Assembly: GCF_000238775.2 (NCBI RefSeq)
Contig: NZ_AFEJ02000006.1
Coordinates: forward strand, 186,001 to 250,000
From: Acaryochloris sp. CCMEE 5410
GTDB lineage: Bacteria > Cyanobacteriota > Cyanobacteriia > Thermosynechococcales > Thermosynechococcaceae
Direction: 5' to 3'
DNA: 64,000 bases
The notes under the pieces: model-generated
Seen by the model: the letters and a program-made list of their open reading frames with translations, nothing else
Database searches by the model: none
What the model was told of the DNA's origin: nothing
Made by a program: the position numbers and the translations under genes
Shown here: positions 25,357 to 33,549 of the stretch, in pieces
Numbering within the stretch: the first letter of the stretch is position 1
How the letters are laid out: the number at the start of each line of letters is the position of its first letter

Positions 25357-25539
25357 ACCGGATGAGATCACGATCTTCCATTCGTGATATGTATGAATTC
25401 AGAGCTGATTTTTTGCCTATGAATTGCAACCCATAATTCCATATCTACCTGTCGAAAATGGTTGGCCAATATTTTTTTGGTTGGGGGTGGAGAAGTTAGT
25501 GCCACTCAACCGGAGAAGTCGTGATTATGCAGCATGCAG

Positions 25540-27485
25540 TGCGATCTGACATTTTTGAGTGTGTCTCGCCAGAGCAGCTGCAGGCTGCCCTGGCAGATTG
25601 TGAGCGAATAGTTCGGCCTGCCAAAGATGAATCCTATGATTACTTTGCCAATCGCTACAGCTATTTTCGTCAGTTTGCACCTGCATTTCTGAGCACCTTT
25701 GAGTTTCACTCTCATCGCCAAGATGATCCGCTCCTCAAAGCCATCAATCACATCCGTGAATTAGATACTGGCGGCCAACGGCAGATTTCAGAAGACGCGC
25801 CTATGGAGTTTGTTACAGAGGCTTGGCAGGAATATATCTATGACGACCAGGGGCAGATAAAACGCCGCTACTATGAATTGTGTGTGCTCTGGGAACTCCG
25901 TCATGCGTTAAGCACCGGTGCTCTTTGGATTGAAGGGGCACGCCGCTACGCGAATCCAGAAAGCTACTTGATCCCAAAGCAAAAATGGGAGGAGATGCGC
26001 AGTGAGTTTTGCCAATTCACGGGTCTACCTGAAACTGGAGCAGAACGATTGGCCCAGTTGAGTGAGCAATTAGAAGCAGAGATGACAACATTTGTTGACA
26101 CTCTCCAACAGAATCCAGATATCCGCCTAGAAGAGGAGCATCTTGTCATTTCTCCCCTGGATGCGGAGGAAGAATCTCCACGTCTTCAGCAATTGAAAGT
26201 CTTAGTTGAACAATGTATGCCACAGGTTGAGTTAACAGAACTGTTGATAGAAGTGGATGAATTGACTCACTTTAGTGATGCTTTAATCCATACCGGAGGG
26301 AATGCAAATCGCACAGATAATACCAAGCTGCACCTCTATGCCTCTTTGCTTTCCCAGGCGTGTAATTTAGGGCCAGCGGCAATGGCTAGAGGGGCCGATC
26401 TGTCCTATGACAGCTTGCTTTGGCATACCAACTGGTACTTAGATGAAACCAATTTACGCAATGCCAATACGATGTTGGTGAACTATCATCATCAATTGCC
26501 CTTAACTAAGGCTTGGGGAGGCGGAACCCTATCCTCTTCTGATGGACAGCGATTTCCAGTGGCGGTCAAAAATGCTAAAGCAGTGCCGTTGCCCAAATAT
26601 TTTGGTTATGGCCGAGGCGTTACGTTTTATACCTGGCTCTCAGATCAGTTCTCCCAATATGGAATTAAGGTGATTCCTTCCACCAAAAGAGATGCGACCT
26701 ATCTACTTGATGGAATTCAGGATAATGAAACTGAGTTGACGATTTTGGAACATACTACTGACACCACGGGGTATTCGGAGGTCGTATTTTCCTTTTTTGA
26801 TCTGTGTGGGTATCGCTTCTCACCTCGGATTCGCGATCTGGCTGACCAGACATTGTATCGCCTCAGTAATAAGTTTCCGGATCCGCTCCTCAAGCCACTC
26901 TTTCAGGGCCGGTGTCAGCAACAGTTCATCATCGATGACTGGGATGAGATGCTACGTACAGCAGCCTCACTCAAGTATGGATGGGTCAGTTCTTCGTTAT
27001 TGATGAATAAGCTACAATCCTTGCCAGACCCCCATCATCTCTTGAGAGCATTTCATGAATACGGGCGGCTATTGAAGACTATTTTTATCCTGCAGTATCT
27101 CAATAGCAAGGATTATCGACGGCGGATTAACCGTCAGCTCAATAAAGGTGAGTCGGTGCATACTTTACGCCGATATTTTGTCATTGCTCAGCAAGGTGAA
27201 TTACGAAAACGGCATCAAGAAGGATTAGAAAATCAAGCGAGCTGTTTGACCTTAGTGACGAATGCTGTGGTGGTCTGGAATACGATCTATCTAAATGCCG
27301 CACTAGAGTACATCGAACGGCAGGGCTATGTCATAACTGAGGAGGATAAAGCACATCTCTCACCGGCACGATGTGGACACATCAACCCCTATGGAAAATT
27401 CAGCTTTGATATCCCTAAAGTGCAGAGCTTGAAAGGGTTACGGCCACTGAATGCTATTAAAAAAGCAAACTCTCAAAACTTCTAG
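25540..27485 (+). pseudogene. tnpA: Tn3 transposase, 3' part (split by IS21)
   Basis: Encodes the last 648 or so residues of TnpA, including the DDE catalytic domain: A-R-G-A-D-L-S-Y-D-S-L-L, G-G-G-T-L-S-S-S-D-G-Q-R-F, an E-H-T-T-D-T-T-G-Y block and the C-terminal Y-L-N-A-A-L-E-Y-I. An in-frame ATG within the IS end would allow a truncated product of 654 residues, but it would lack the end-recognition domain. Catalytic residues appear intact, so a rare precise IS excision would revive it. Confidence 0.9.
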
Positions 27486-27574
27486 CCTATACTCAGTAAA
27501 GGTTATAGCGATTTCAATCCTGAAAAGCCAGTAAAAATTGGAGGCTAGAATCCATACCCCACAAGCGTTACAGC

Positions 27575-27612
27575 CTTAGCGTTGTTTATCGTTCCATTGC
27601 CCCGTAAACCCC
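27575..27612 (-). repeat. Tn3 right 38-bp terminal inverted repeat
   Basis: Exact reverse complement of 19887-19924. It lies 89 bases after the tnpA stop. The bases directly outside (TGATCGGCCTTCGGCCATCG) are a near-perfect palindrome, which may or may not have been the insertion target. Confidence 0.95.
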
Positions 27613-27706
27613 TGATCGGCCTTCGGCCATCGATATTTGCTTTGCTTAGGGTGGTCTTGCCTGCGCCGCTACCTCCAGATATGCCGATGATTGTTGGGGT
27701 GGTCAT
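27613..27706 (-). pseudogene. P-loop NTPase start, cut by the Tn3 right end
   Basis: From the ATG at 27706 the frame reads M-T-T-P-T-I-I-G-I-S-G-G-S-G-A-G-K-T-T-L-S-K. This Walker A context, G-x-S-G-G-S-G-A-G-K-T-T, is typical of uridine kinase and phosphoribulokinase-like P-loop proteins. Homology-like sequence ends at the transposon border, so only about 30 residues remain. The rest of the gene is not present beyond the other transposon end. Confidence 0.65.
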
Positions 27707-27740
27707 GGGTGGAAGTAATGTAGGATCTCTGTACAAGAGA

Positions 27741-28691
27741 TTAATCAGACTCTATTAATGATTCAATTTGCTGAATTAGTGATTCCAGCTTTTTCCTTTT
27801 CTTAGAATCTTCCCAAACTTTTGATTTTCCTACCTCTTTCGAAATAGTTTTCCACTTTTCCTTGTAGGAGGTTATCTCATGAGCTGGTTGTTTAGATTCC
27901 TTGATTGACTTAACTCTGTCGCGAATTTCTCTAATCGAAAGATTCTTCTTTGAAACTTCGCGCAGTAACTTAGCCCTTAATTTCTGGTCTTTGACTTTGG
28001 CTACTGCAAGCGCTTTAGTGTACTCAATCTTGCCTTGGCGGATAAACTCAAGAACATCCTGTGGCAACCGCAAGAGCTGTAGTTGATTTAATGCAAATGA
28101 GCGCCATCGGATGTTTAAGCTTTCACAAATTTGCACAACAACATCACTATCTTTTTGTCCTATAACGTTATAGGACTGACGACGGACATCATTGTCCATT
28201 TGCTTAAATAGAGCTATAACTTCCTCTTGGGACTTCTGTAGCTCAACAGATAACAAAGCTAGAACTGCTTCAACTTCCTCAACTGGATTCAAGTCTTCAT
28301 GATGCTTATTTTCAATTAGCTGTAACTTTAGTAGATCTCTAGTGTTAGGTCGATCAATGATGCGGACAGGTAATTCTTCTAATCCAGCAATATCTGAAGC
28401 TCGATACCGTCGCTCACCAAACACGAGCTGATAGAATCCTGGTTTATCAGGTAATTCAAAAACAGCCAAATCTTCTAAAATTCCTTGCTCTTTAATTGTC
28501 ATAGCAAGACTATCAAGTTTTTCAGAGTCAAAGTATTTTCGAACTTGATCATCATCTCGGACAATTCTGGAACGATGAATAAGTTGATGCTTGTAGCTAA
28601 TATTACTGCTATGGCTATAAGTCTGTTCAGTAGAATCTGCCTGGTCTTCTTCAGTTTGCAAAGTTGCTAGCAGCTTATTAAACTTCCCCAT
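27741..28691 (-). CDS. parB: ParB-type plasmid partition protein
   Basis: A 316-residue ParB. Residues about 45-135 form the ParB/Sulfiredoxin-like nuclease-fold domain with the CTP-binding motif F-G-E-R-R-Y-R-A and I-E-N-K-H-H-E-D-L-N-P-V-E-E. Residues about 140-230 are the helix-turn-helix region, and the C-terminus is a basic dimerisation part. ParB loads on centromere sites and works with ParA to segregate the replicon. It overlaps parA by 14 bases, so the two are translated together. No clear parS repeats were recognised nearby. Confidence 0.9.
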   Translation of the reverse strand: MGKFNKLLATLQTEEDQADSTEQTYSHSSNISYKHQLIHRSRIVRDDDQVRKYFDSEKLDSLAMTIKEQGILEDLAVFELPDKPGFYQLVFGERRYRASDIAGLEELPVRIIDRPNTRDLLKLQLIENKHHEDLNPVEEVEAVLALLSVELQKSQEEVIALFKQMDNDVRRQSYNVIGQKDSDVVVQICESLNIRWRSFALNQLQLLRLPQDVLEFIRQGKIEYTKALAVAKVKDQKLRAKLLREVSKKNLSIREIRDRVKSIKESKQPAHEITSYKEKWKTISKEVGKSKVWEDSKKRKKLESLIQQIESLIESD

Positions 28692-29283
28692 TTATGATCT
28701 CCTTGCAAATTGCAGTGTATTCTTTCCATGCAATCCCAGCACGTCGGTCGCTGACTTGATTTACAGCTACCCCTTCAAGAGCAGCCTTTTGAAAAGCCAC
28801 CAGTTCTCGCACTTTACCTTTGAATAAAGGTAACCCAGCTTCTTTTAGCATTTCTCTTGCCTCATCACCATCCTTACGAGGAAGAGATGGAACCCTAGTT
28901 AGTAAAATTTTGAATTGCTCTGACCCCAGCGACTGAAGCAATGTGACTGATTGAAGCAATGCATCTAACGACAACACATCGGGCGTAGTAGGAAGTATTA
29001 ATAAATCACAACCATCTACTAAATCTTGAAGATCATCTTCAGTAGGGCGAGCTTGAGTATCAATAACGATATGCTCATACTTCCGCGCATATTTTGCAGC
29101 TTGCTGTTCACCTACAACTTTAAAGGGCAAGCCATTTCCGCGTTTTGACCACCTGGATGCAGAACGATTAGGATCACCATCGACAAGTAGAGTATCCTTT
29201 TCGATCTGAAGACTAGCTGCAACATGAATTGCTGTTGTTGTTTTACCAACACCACCTTTGAATGAAGCTGTGGTGATAATCAT
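28678..29283 (-). CDS. parA: ParA-type partition ATPase
   Basis: A 201-residue Walker-type ATPase starting directly with the deviant Walker A box F-K-G-G-V-G-K-T-T-T. It then has L-V-D-G-D-P-N-R-S-A and the switch region I-V-I-D-T-Q-A-R. Without an N-terminal helix-turn-helix it is of the small (type Ib) class, in which ParB-type partners do the autoregulation. It drives segregation of the replicon on the nucleoid. First gene of the parAB pair, with an AT-rich upstream stretch that likely holds the promoter. This is the main evidence for a plasmid origin. Confidence 0.92.
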   Translation of the reverse strand: MIITTASFKGGVGKTTTAIHVAASLQIEKDTLLVDGDPNRSASRWSKRGNGLPFKVVGEQQAAKYARKYEHIVIDTQARPTEDDLQDLVDGCDLLILPTTPDVLSLDALLQSVTLLQSLGSEQFKILLTRVPSLPRKDGDEAREMLKEAGLPLFKGKVRELVAFQKAALEGVAVNQVSDRRAGIAWKEYTAICKEIINGEV

Positions 29284-29387
29284 TGAAAGCCAAGCTAATC
29301 AACAAGGAACAATTTAGCGCCTTCGTAAGCGGTTGTCCATAACGGAAAATATTTAGACGCAAAATTTAGGACAGATAGAAATACGAA

Positions 29388-29571
29388 ACGCTCGCCTCGG
29401 GGCAGTTTCGGGAGCTGATGTTGTGTCGAAGATTAGCCTGCGATGATGCGAAAGTGGGTGCCCCCGAAACTCGCAAGAGCTTAGCGCACCACGGATCGGC
29501 AAGGCCGCCTTCGCAAAACCAGGCTTTTGCTCTGCTCCCTGCCTTTATTTGAGGATGCTGCATTATTGGGA
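29388..29571 (-). repeat. Dispersed intergenic repeat, copy R2
   Basis: Aligns over about 180 bases with R1 (14347-14531), roughly three quarters identical by eye. It again begins at the stop codon of a minus-strand gene (29563). Conserved hairpin GCAAAA/TTTTGC at 29513-29530, and GTTTCGGG (29405-29412) pairs with CCCGAAAC (29463-29470). Confidence 0.6.
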
Positions 29572-30045
29572 AGGTTTAGCCAGATTTGGAATCATTTTCA
29601 CCAGAAGAGAAGCAGCCTGATTCTGCGGATCAAGCTGAGTTGCCTTGGTTGCTGATTGCAAAGCCGCTTGATAATCCTTGAGAATCAATTGGCTTTGAGC
29701 AAGATTGACATAAGCTTCTGCGCTCTTTGGCTGTAGTCGGGTAACTTGGGCAAAATCATCGGTGGCTTCCTGGTAATTCTTGGCATCCAGGTGGAGGATT
29801 CCACGAAACGAGTAGGCAGTGGCAAGAGATGGATCTAACTGGATCGCCTGATTGAGTTCTCTCATTGCCCCCTCAAAATCTTTCTGCTCAAGGAGAGAAG
29901 TCGCTGCGGCGAAGTGCGGGTTCGTTAAAGGATTAGGGGATGCAGTCGCTAGTGGTGAATGGCTGACCAATGCCATTCCCTGACTGATAAAGAGGAAAGC
30001 AGCTATCGCCGCAGTGAGATAGGCATGGACTCGTTTGCGATTCAT
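29563..30045 (-). CDS. Exported TPR protein
   Basis: A 160-residue protein. The N-terminus (basic M-N-R-K-R-V, then A-A-I-A-A-F-L-F-I-S-Q-G-M-A) is a signal peptide or membrane anchor, so the rest is probably periplasmic or lumenal. Residues about 45-150 contain three tetratricopeptide repeats (A-M-R-E-L-N-Q-A-I-Q-L-D-P, then A-T-D-D-F-A-Q-V-T-R-L-Q-P, then A-L-Q-S-A-T-K-A-T-Q-L-D-P). TPRs mediate protein contacts; the partner is unknown. The stop lies within the R2 repeat. It is 44 bases after the 30090 gene and may share its transcript. Confidence 0.75.
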   Translation of the reverse strand: MNRKRVHAYLTAAIAAFLFISQGMALVSHSPLATASPNPLTNPHFAAATSLLEQKDFEGAMRELNQAIQLDPSLATAYSFRGILHLDAKNYQEATDDFAQVTRLQPKSAEAYVNLAQSQLILKDYQAALQSATKATQLDPQNQAASLLVKMIPNLAKPSQ

Positions 30046-30089
30046 GTACTGCCCCCTCGATGTTTGTGCCCTTCATTTTACTCCCACTT

Positions 30090-30494
30090 CTAGCCTGGTT
30101 GAACCGCCCGGAATTCCATCTCTTGCACCCAGACATAGCTGAAGTCTTCAAACTCTTCCCCAGGTGAGATTAGAGTTGCCGATCCATCCTGACTAGCAAT
30201 AAACTCTTTTCGCCATAACTCCCAAGCATAGATGGATGGCAGCTCCAAGTCAGAGCAATACTCAAGCCAACACTGTTGCTGGAATTGTGAAATTCCACAG
30301 TGAACACAACTCTGTTGAACTTCGACCAATCCCAAGTCAATCATTTCTTGAATTAGCAAAGGGTTATGGGTCGGTGGTTCCCCATTGCCCATAACAGGAG
30401 ATTCAAATGATAGCTGAAGCGTTTCATCAGGGTTCTCTTTTGCCAGTCGCAAGATTTCCAATTGCACCTGGGTTAGAGAGGGGATCAAGACCAT
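30090..30494 (-). CDS. Hypothetical protein, family shared with 8016 and 30602
   Basis: A 134-residue member of the three-copy family. It begins I-P-S-L-T-Q-V-Q-L-E-I-L-R-L-A-K-E and ends D-F-S-Y-V-W-V-Q-E-M-E-F-R-A-V-Q-P. It shares P-G-E-E-F-E-D-F-S-Y-V-W with the neighbouring 30602 product, so these two are closer to each other than to the 8016 copy, consistent with local duplication. It has two cysteines in C-V-H-C that the others lack. Confidence 0.7.
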   Translation of the reverse strand: MVLIPSLTQVQLEILRLAKENPDETLQLSFESPVMGNGEPPTHNPLLIQEMIDLGLVEVQQSCVHCGISQFQQQCWLEYCSDLELPSIYAWELWRKEFIASQDGSATLISPGEEFEDFSYVWVQEMEFRAVQPG

Positions 30495-30520
30495 GCATTG
30501 TCCTCGTTTTGTTGAAATAC

Positions 30521-30611
30521 TAGCGCACCCAGATCGGCTATGTCACTTGGAGTAAAAGCATGGTTTTGCCCCAATGCCTGCCTTTAATTGGAATCATTGC
30601 ACTACTGGAGG
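30521..30611 (-). repeat. Dispersed intergenic repeat, copy R3 (short, diverged)
   Basis: About 90 bases corresponding to the first half of R1 and R2 as read on the minus strand, again starting at a stop codon (30602 gene). It keeps TGCA-A/G-, AAAGGCAGG, a CAAAA/CTTTT hairpin, GCCGATC and a GCGCTA end, but lacks the second half. Confidence 0.45.
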
Positions 30612-31024
30612 ATTGAGTCTTCACACGGTTGAATTGCTTGGACTCCTATTTCTTGAATCCATACATAGCTAAAATCCTCAAATTCTTCCCCAGGTATGGC
30701 TACTCGTTCCGAGCCTTTCAGCCTAGCAATAAATTTATCTCGCCATATCTCCCAGACAAGAGTAGACGGATACGCTAAGTCTCCACTGAATTTAGCCCAT
30801 GATTTCTTTTGAAACCGTGAGAAATCGCAACGCATTTGCTTGGACTGAACTTCAATCAAATCCAAGTCAATCAGTTTCTGGATAAGCGCTGTATACCCTG
30901 CTGGAGGTCCACCATAATTGATGATTGGCAATTCGCAATATAGCTGAATCGTCTTACCAGGATACTTTTTGGCAAGCCTCAAAATCGCTAATTGTTTTAG
31001 GGAAAGGGTTGGGATGCAAACCAT
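30602..31024 (-). CDS. Hypothetical protein, family shared with 8016 and 30090
   Basis: A 140-residue member started at the ATG at 31024, where homology begins (I-P-T-L-S-L-K-Q-L-A-I-L-R-L-A-K-K); an in-frame start at 31069 would add 15 unrelated residues. It keeps L-I-D-L-D-L-I-E-V-Q, F-I-A-R-L, G-E-E-F-E-D-F-S-Y-V-W-I-Q-E-I and A-I-Q-P. It differs from the others by a short extra tail, E-D-S-I-L-Q, whose stop lies in R3. First of a three-gene minus-strand run. Confidence 0.7.
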   Translation of the reverse strand: MVCIPTLSLKQLAILRLAKKYPGKTIQLYCELPIINYGGPPAGYTALIQKLIDLDLIEVQSKQMRCDFSRFQKKSWAKFSGDLAYPSTLVWEIWRDKFIARLKGSERVAIPGEEFEDFSYVWIQEIGVQAIQPCEDSILQ

Positions 31025-31233
31025 TCGATTAATCCGCGCTAGAAAAATATTAGCACCACTTCGCTCCACCTTCTAAGGTTTGCGCCTATCTCACCACGTA
31101 CACATCCATTGCTGGAAGCGGATTTCCGACGTAAAAAATAGAACATCTTAGATTAAAGAAGGGCATCCTAAATGTATTGGGTGGAGCCATTTTTTATGAG
31201 CTTACCTCTATGTGTTACGGGAGAAAAAAGTAA

Positions 31234-31593
31234 ATGAAAACTGTTTTAGTAGTAGATGATAGTCCGGCTGAACTAAAGCTAATGTGTCTATATTTAAAAG
31301 AAGCTGGCTATCTTGTTATTAGCACAGATGATGCCAAAGAAGCTGTGACAAAAGCTGAAACTCAAAAGCCTGATCTTGTCATTACTGATGTGGTTATGCC
31401 AGAAATGAGTGGGTTTGAGTTGTGCCGAACTCTAAAGAAGAGTGAAGCGACTCAGCAATTACCTGTGATTATCTGCACGACAAAGAATCAGGATTTAGAT
31501 AAGCTCTGGGGTAAAAAGCAAGGAGCAGATGAATATGTCACTAAGCCCTATACCCGTGAAGATTTTCTAAAAGCCGTTCGTTCTGTTCTATAA
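31234..31593 (+). CDS. Single-domain response regulator
   Basis: A 119-residue CheY-like receiver. It has the acidic pocket V-D-D-S, phospho-acceptor Asp in V-I-T-D-V-V-M-P-E-M-S-G-F-E-L, the Thr/Ser switch C-T-T and Lys in T-K-P-Y. No output domain, so it acts by protein contact, as PilH/CheY-type regulators do in cyanobacterial taxis or signalling. No histidine kinase is adjacent; the nearest is at 56559. GAG-AAAAAAGTAA precedes the ATG. It is followed by a strong terminator hairpin. Confidence 0.88.
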   Translation: MKTVLVVDDSPAELKLMCLYLKEAGYLVISTDDAKEAVTKAETQKPDLVITDVVMPEMSGFELCRTLKKSEATQQLPVIICTTKNQDLDKLWGKKQGADEYVTKPYTREDFLKAVRSVL

Positions 31594-31668
31594 GCAATGA
31601 ATTGAATAGTAGCTCTTATGCAATTGGTGAGGTTGTCCCATTTTGGATACCTGACACGATACCAAGCT

Positions 31669-31714
31669 ACCAATCACCCAGCCTTTAGATTCTTCTAAAG
31701 GCTGGGTGATTGGT
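31669..31714. terminator. Long perfect hairpin between convergent genes
   Basis: A 21-bp perfect stem with a 4-base loop (TTCT), starting ACCAATCACCCAGCC on the left and mirrored on the right. It lies between the response regulator gene and the convergent 31725 gene, so it can serve both. A T-run is weak on either side. Confidence 0.7.
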
Positions 31715-31724
31715 ATGAGTATGA

Positions 31725-32450
31725 TTAGGAGGATTTAGCAGCTTCTTGCTTCATCACATCAGCCAGGGTCACCCTCTTGGTTCCAGTCCGACGCTTGCTC
31801 CCACCACTAGCCACAGCAGGAGTCGGGTCTTGAGGTACAGCCAACTCATCATCCAGTGGGTCAGGATCAACAGGTGGATCAAGGACTTGGACAGTGGATT
31901 CATCCTCTATGATGATGGACTCATCCTCATCGACGAGGACAACTTGCTCCAGGTCTTCCGTAATATCAGGAGCCAGATCCTCAGCCTCGACTCCAGAAGC
32001 ATTGTCAGTGATATCGTCATTCGATTTCGCTTCTTCCGTTCCGGTAGCTTTGCCAAAGCTAGGGAACTGAATTGGCTCGTCGTTCAAGATGGCATTAGTT
32101 TGGTCCTTGAACCACTGAAGTGCTTGATCATGTAAATCCCAGTGGGCATCAATACGATCTGTGACATGGCTCTTGAACAACTTCTGGACGAGAGCAGACT
32201 GCTTCGCACAACCATGCTTGTAGACAGCCACAGTTCGTTCCTTGACCTCCTCAAAGATCGGTCCGTGCTTCTGGCTCACTTTGGACAGGCCCCAGGAGCA
32301 GAGAGCAGTGAAGTTTTTCCAGCCCTGGATCTCCTTGCGGATGACGAACAGGAAGGCTTTGTTTGCAGCTCGGCCCACTTGGGTAGCGGCAGTGTCGATG
32401 ACTTCGGTGTGGTCAGCTTGTTGGATTTTGACAGAAGTGATGAGCTTCAT
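31725..32450 (-). CDS. Hypothetical protein with long acidic C-terminal part
   Basis: A 241-residue protein. Residues 1-130 are helical and mixed-charge with W-G-L-S-K-V and H-W-D-L-H-D-Q-A-L-Q-W-F. Residues about 140-220 are very acidic and low in complexity (D-E-D-E-S-I-I-I-E-D-E, D-P-P-V-D-P-D-P-L-D-D-E), and the tail is basic (S-K-R-R-T-G-T-K-R). The charge pattern recalls DNA-associated or single-strand-binding partners with acidic tails, but no family is recognised. AAAGGAC lies before the ATG. Confidence 0.55.
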   Translation of the reverse strand: MKLITSVKIQQADHTEVIDTAATQVGRAANKAFLFVIRKEIQGWKNFTALCSWGLSKVSQKHGPIFEEVKERTVAVYKHGCAKQSALVQKLFKSHVTDRIDAHWDLHDQALQWFKDQTNAILNDEPIQFPSFGKATGTEEAKSNDDITDNASGVEAEDLAPDITEDLEQVVLVDEDESIIIEDESTVQVLDPPVDPDPLDDELAVPQDPTPAVASGGSKRRTGTKRVTLADVMKQEAAKSS

Positions 32451-32884
32451 AATTTTTGTCCTTTAAGAATGAATAGTGGATAGGGCACGACTGGCATGTG
32501 CAACCGAGTCGGCCATGTGGATATAGAGAAAATGCAAGGGGGTTGTTTTGGCCTCGCATGAGAATATACCCTCGGGAAAAATCAGGCTCGATGGGGAGCC
32601 GTCATGAGGTGGATTTGGAGAAAATACTTTGGGTGGGAGTGGCCCCTTTTCGGCCCGATCTAACGTTCACGAGGACGGGCGTTTATCGAGGAGCCTTCTC
32701 GCTGATTTTCAGGGATATCAGGAACCTTTTCGATATAATCAGTATAAATCCCCTGATATTAGCAATCAAGGGGAGAATACTAGGGATTTATTATCTATTA
32801 TCGGGGATATATAAGGAGATGCTAGTGTGCTTATGCCACCTTTGTGCGGAGGTCGATGTAGGTTTTGCGCTGGTTAGGTTGCGT
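32451..32884. other. Gene-free AT-rich stretch
   Basis: About 430 bases between two minus-strand genes. An open plus-strand frame (32498-32911) is present but reads as non-coding. The segment 32705-32815 is AT-rich with recurring GGGATAT and CCCCTGATAT words, not regular enough to call iterons. A promoter for the 31725 gene probably lies at its left edge. Confidence 0.3.
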
Positions 32885-33436
32885 TCAAGAAATTGGCTGT
32901 TCAATTTCTAGGCACTCAAATGTATCAAGCAGTTCATTGACTTTCTCTAGTCGTTTGGATAGCGATTCATTAGGACTGTTATAAATGCACAGATCTAATT
33001 CCAATTCTTTCAACATTCGCTCATACAGGCGATCACATGTTTGCCAAAATTGCTTGATCGCAACTTCACACTTTGCTTTCTCATCATGCAGGGCAGGATC
33101 GATCTCTATCGGAGGGAGACCACGCATTTGTCTATCCAATCCACTTATTCTATTATCAAGAGTCTCTTCTCTACCGAACACTTTTTGGAATTCTTGATAT
33201 GCAGGCACGATGGTTAGGCCCAGCTTTTCAATGTGGGCAGGAACTAGCTGCCACTCACTAAGGTTATGTACATCAAGTATTAAAGACCTATAAAGTTTAG
33301 GCTTCGGTTGTAGACGCAGAAACTCTGGTTCAAGAGCGACTCTACTAATACCCACTTCAACAATAAAATGGATGGTCCCATTCACCTCCTCTCGAAAGAC
33401 CTTCTGTTGTTGCTTTTTCTTGAATAGAGCAAACAT
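32885..33436 (-). CDS. Hypothetical protein
   Basis: A 183-residue cytosolic protein with a basic start (M-F-A-L-F-K-K-K-Q-Q-Q-K), a beta-rich region to about residue 70 and then long helices (A-K-C-E-V-A-I-K-Q-F-W-Q-T-C-D-R-L-Y-E-R-M). Family unknown. It is divergent from the PD-(D/E)XK nuclease gene at 33550, separated by about 110 bases, so the two may share regulatory DNA. Confidence 0.55.
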   Translation of the reverse strand: MFALFKKKQQQKVFREEVNGTIHFIVEVGISRVALEPEFLRLQPKPKLYRSLILDVHNLSEWQLVPAHIEKLGLTIVPAYQEFQKVFGREETLDNRISGLDRQMRGLPPIEIDPALHDEKAKCEVAIKQFWQTCDRLYERMLKELELDLCIYNSPNESLSKRLEKVNELLDTFECLEIEQPIS

Positions 33437-33549
33437 AGCTTTTCTCCCTTGATTGGCATATTACCGGAAAATTTTGGTTGAGTCCTTATTTTTAGGATTG
33501 TTGTCAGAGCGCATGATCTACAGTGGGAATATACCCCCAGCAAAAATCG

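Larger units (their letters stand above)
22677..25534 (+). mobile_element. IS21-family element, copy 1 (decayed)
   Basis: Runs from TGCATATTC to TTATGCAGCA, flanked by the 5-bp direct repeat TGCAG (22672-22676 and 25535-25539). Removing element plus one repeat restores tnpA. Near both ends are multiple copies of AACTTCTCCACCCC and CTTC[TG]CCGG words, the multiple terminal repeats characteristic of IS21. It carries istA and istB in that order, both with frameshifts. It is nearly identical to the intact copy at 36151-39014. Confidence 0.92.
19887..27612. mobile_element. Tn3-family transposon with tyrosine recombinase, 7726 bp
   Basis: The ends are perfect 38-bp inverted repeats (19887-19924 and 27575-27612), starting GGGG and ending ACGCTAAG, exactly the length and end words of Tn3-family termini such as Tn4430. 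Similarity continues inward for a further 80-90 bases. Inside are a tyrosine recombinase gene, a regulator gene and tnpA in the order used by TnpI-type Tn3 elements. An IS21-family element is nested in tnpA. The flanking pentamers (ATAGT left, TGATC right) do not match, so there is no target duplication. Confidence 0.92.

Noticed and set aside
32705-32815. Possible replication origin iterons (GGGATAT and CCCCTGATAT words).
   Set aside because: The copies differ in length, spacing and orientation and no Rep gene is adjacent.
32498-32911. Plus-strand open frame of 137 codons opposite two minus-strand genes.
   Set aside because: Mixed composition with no motif and it runs into the 32885 gene on the other strand; read as non-coding.
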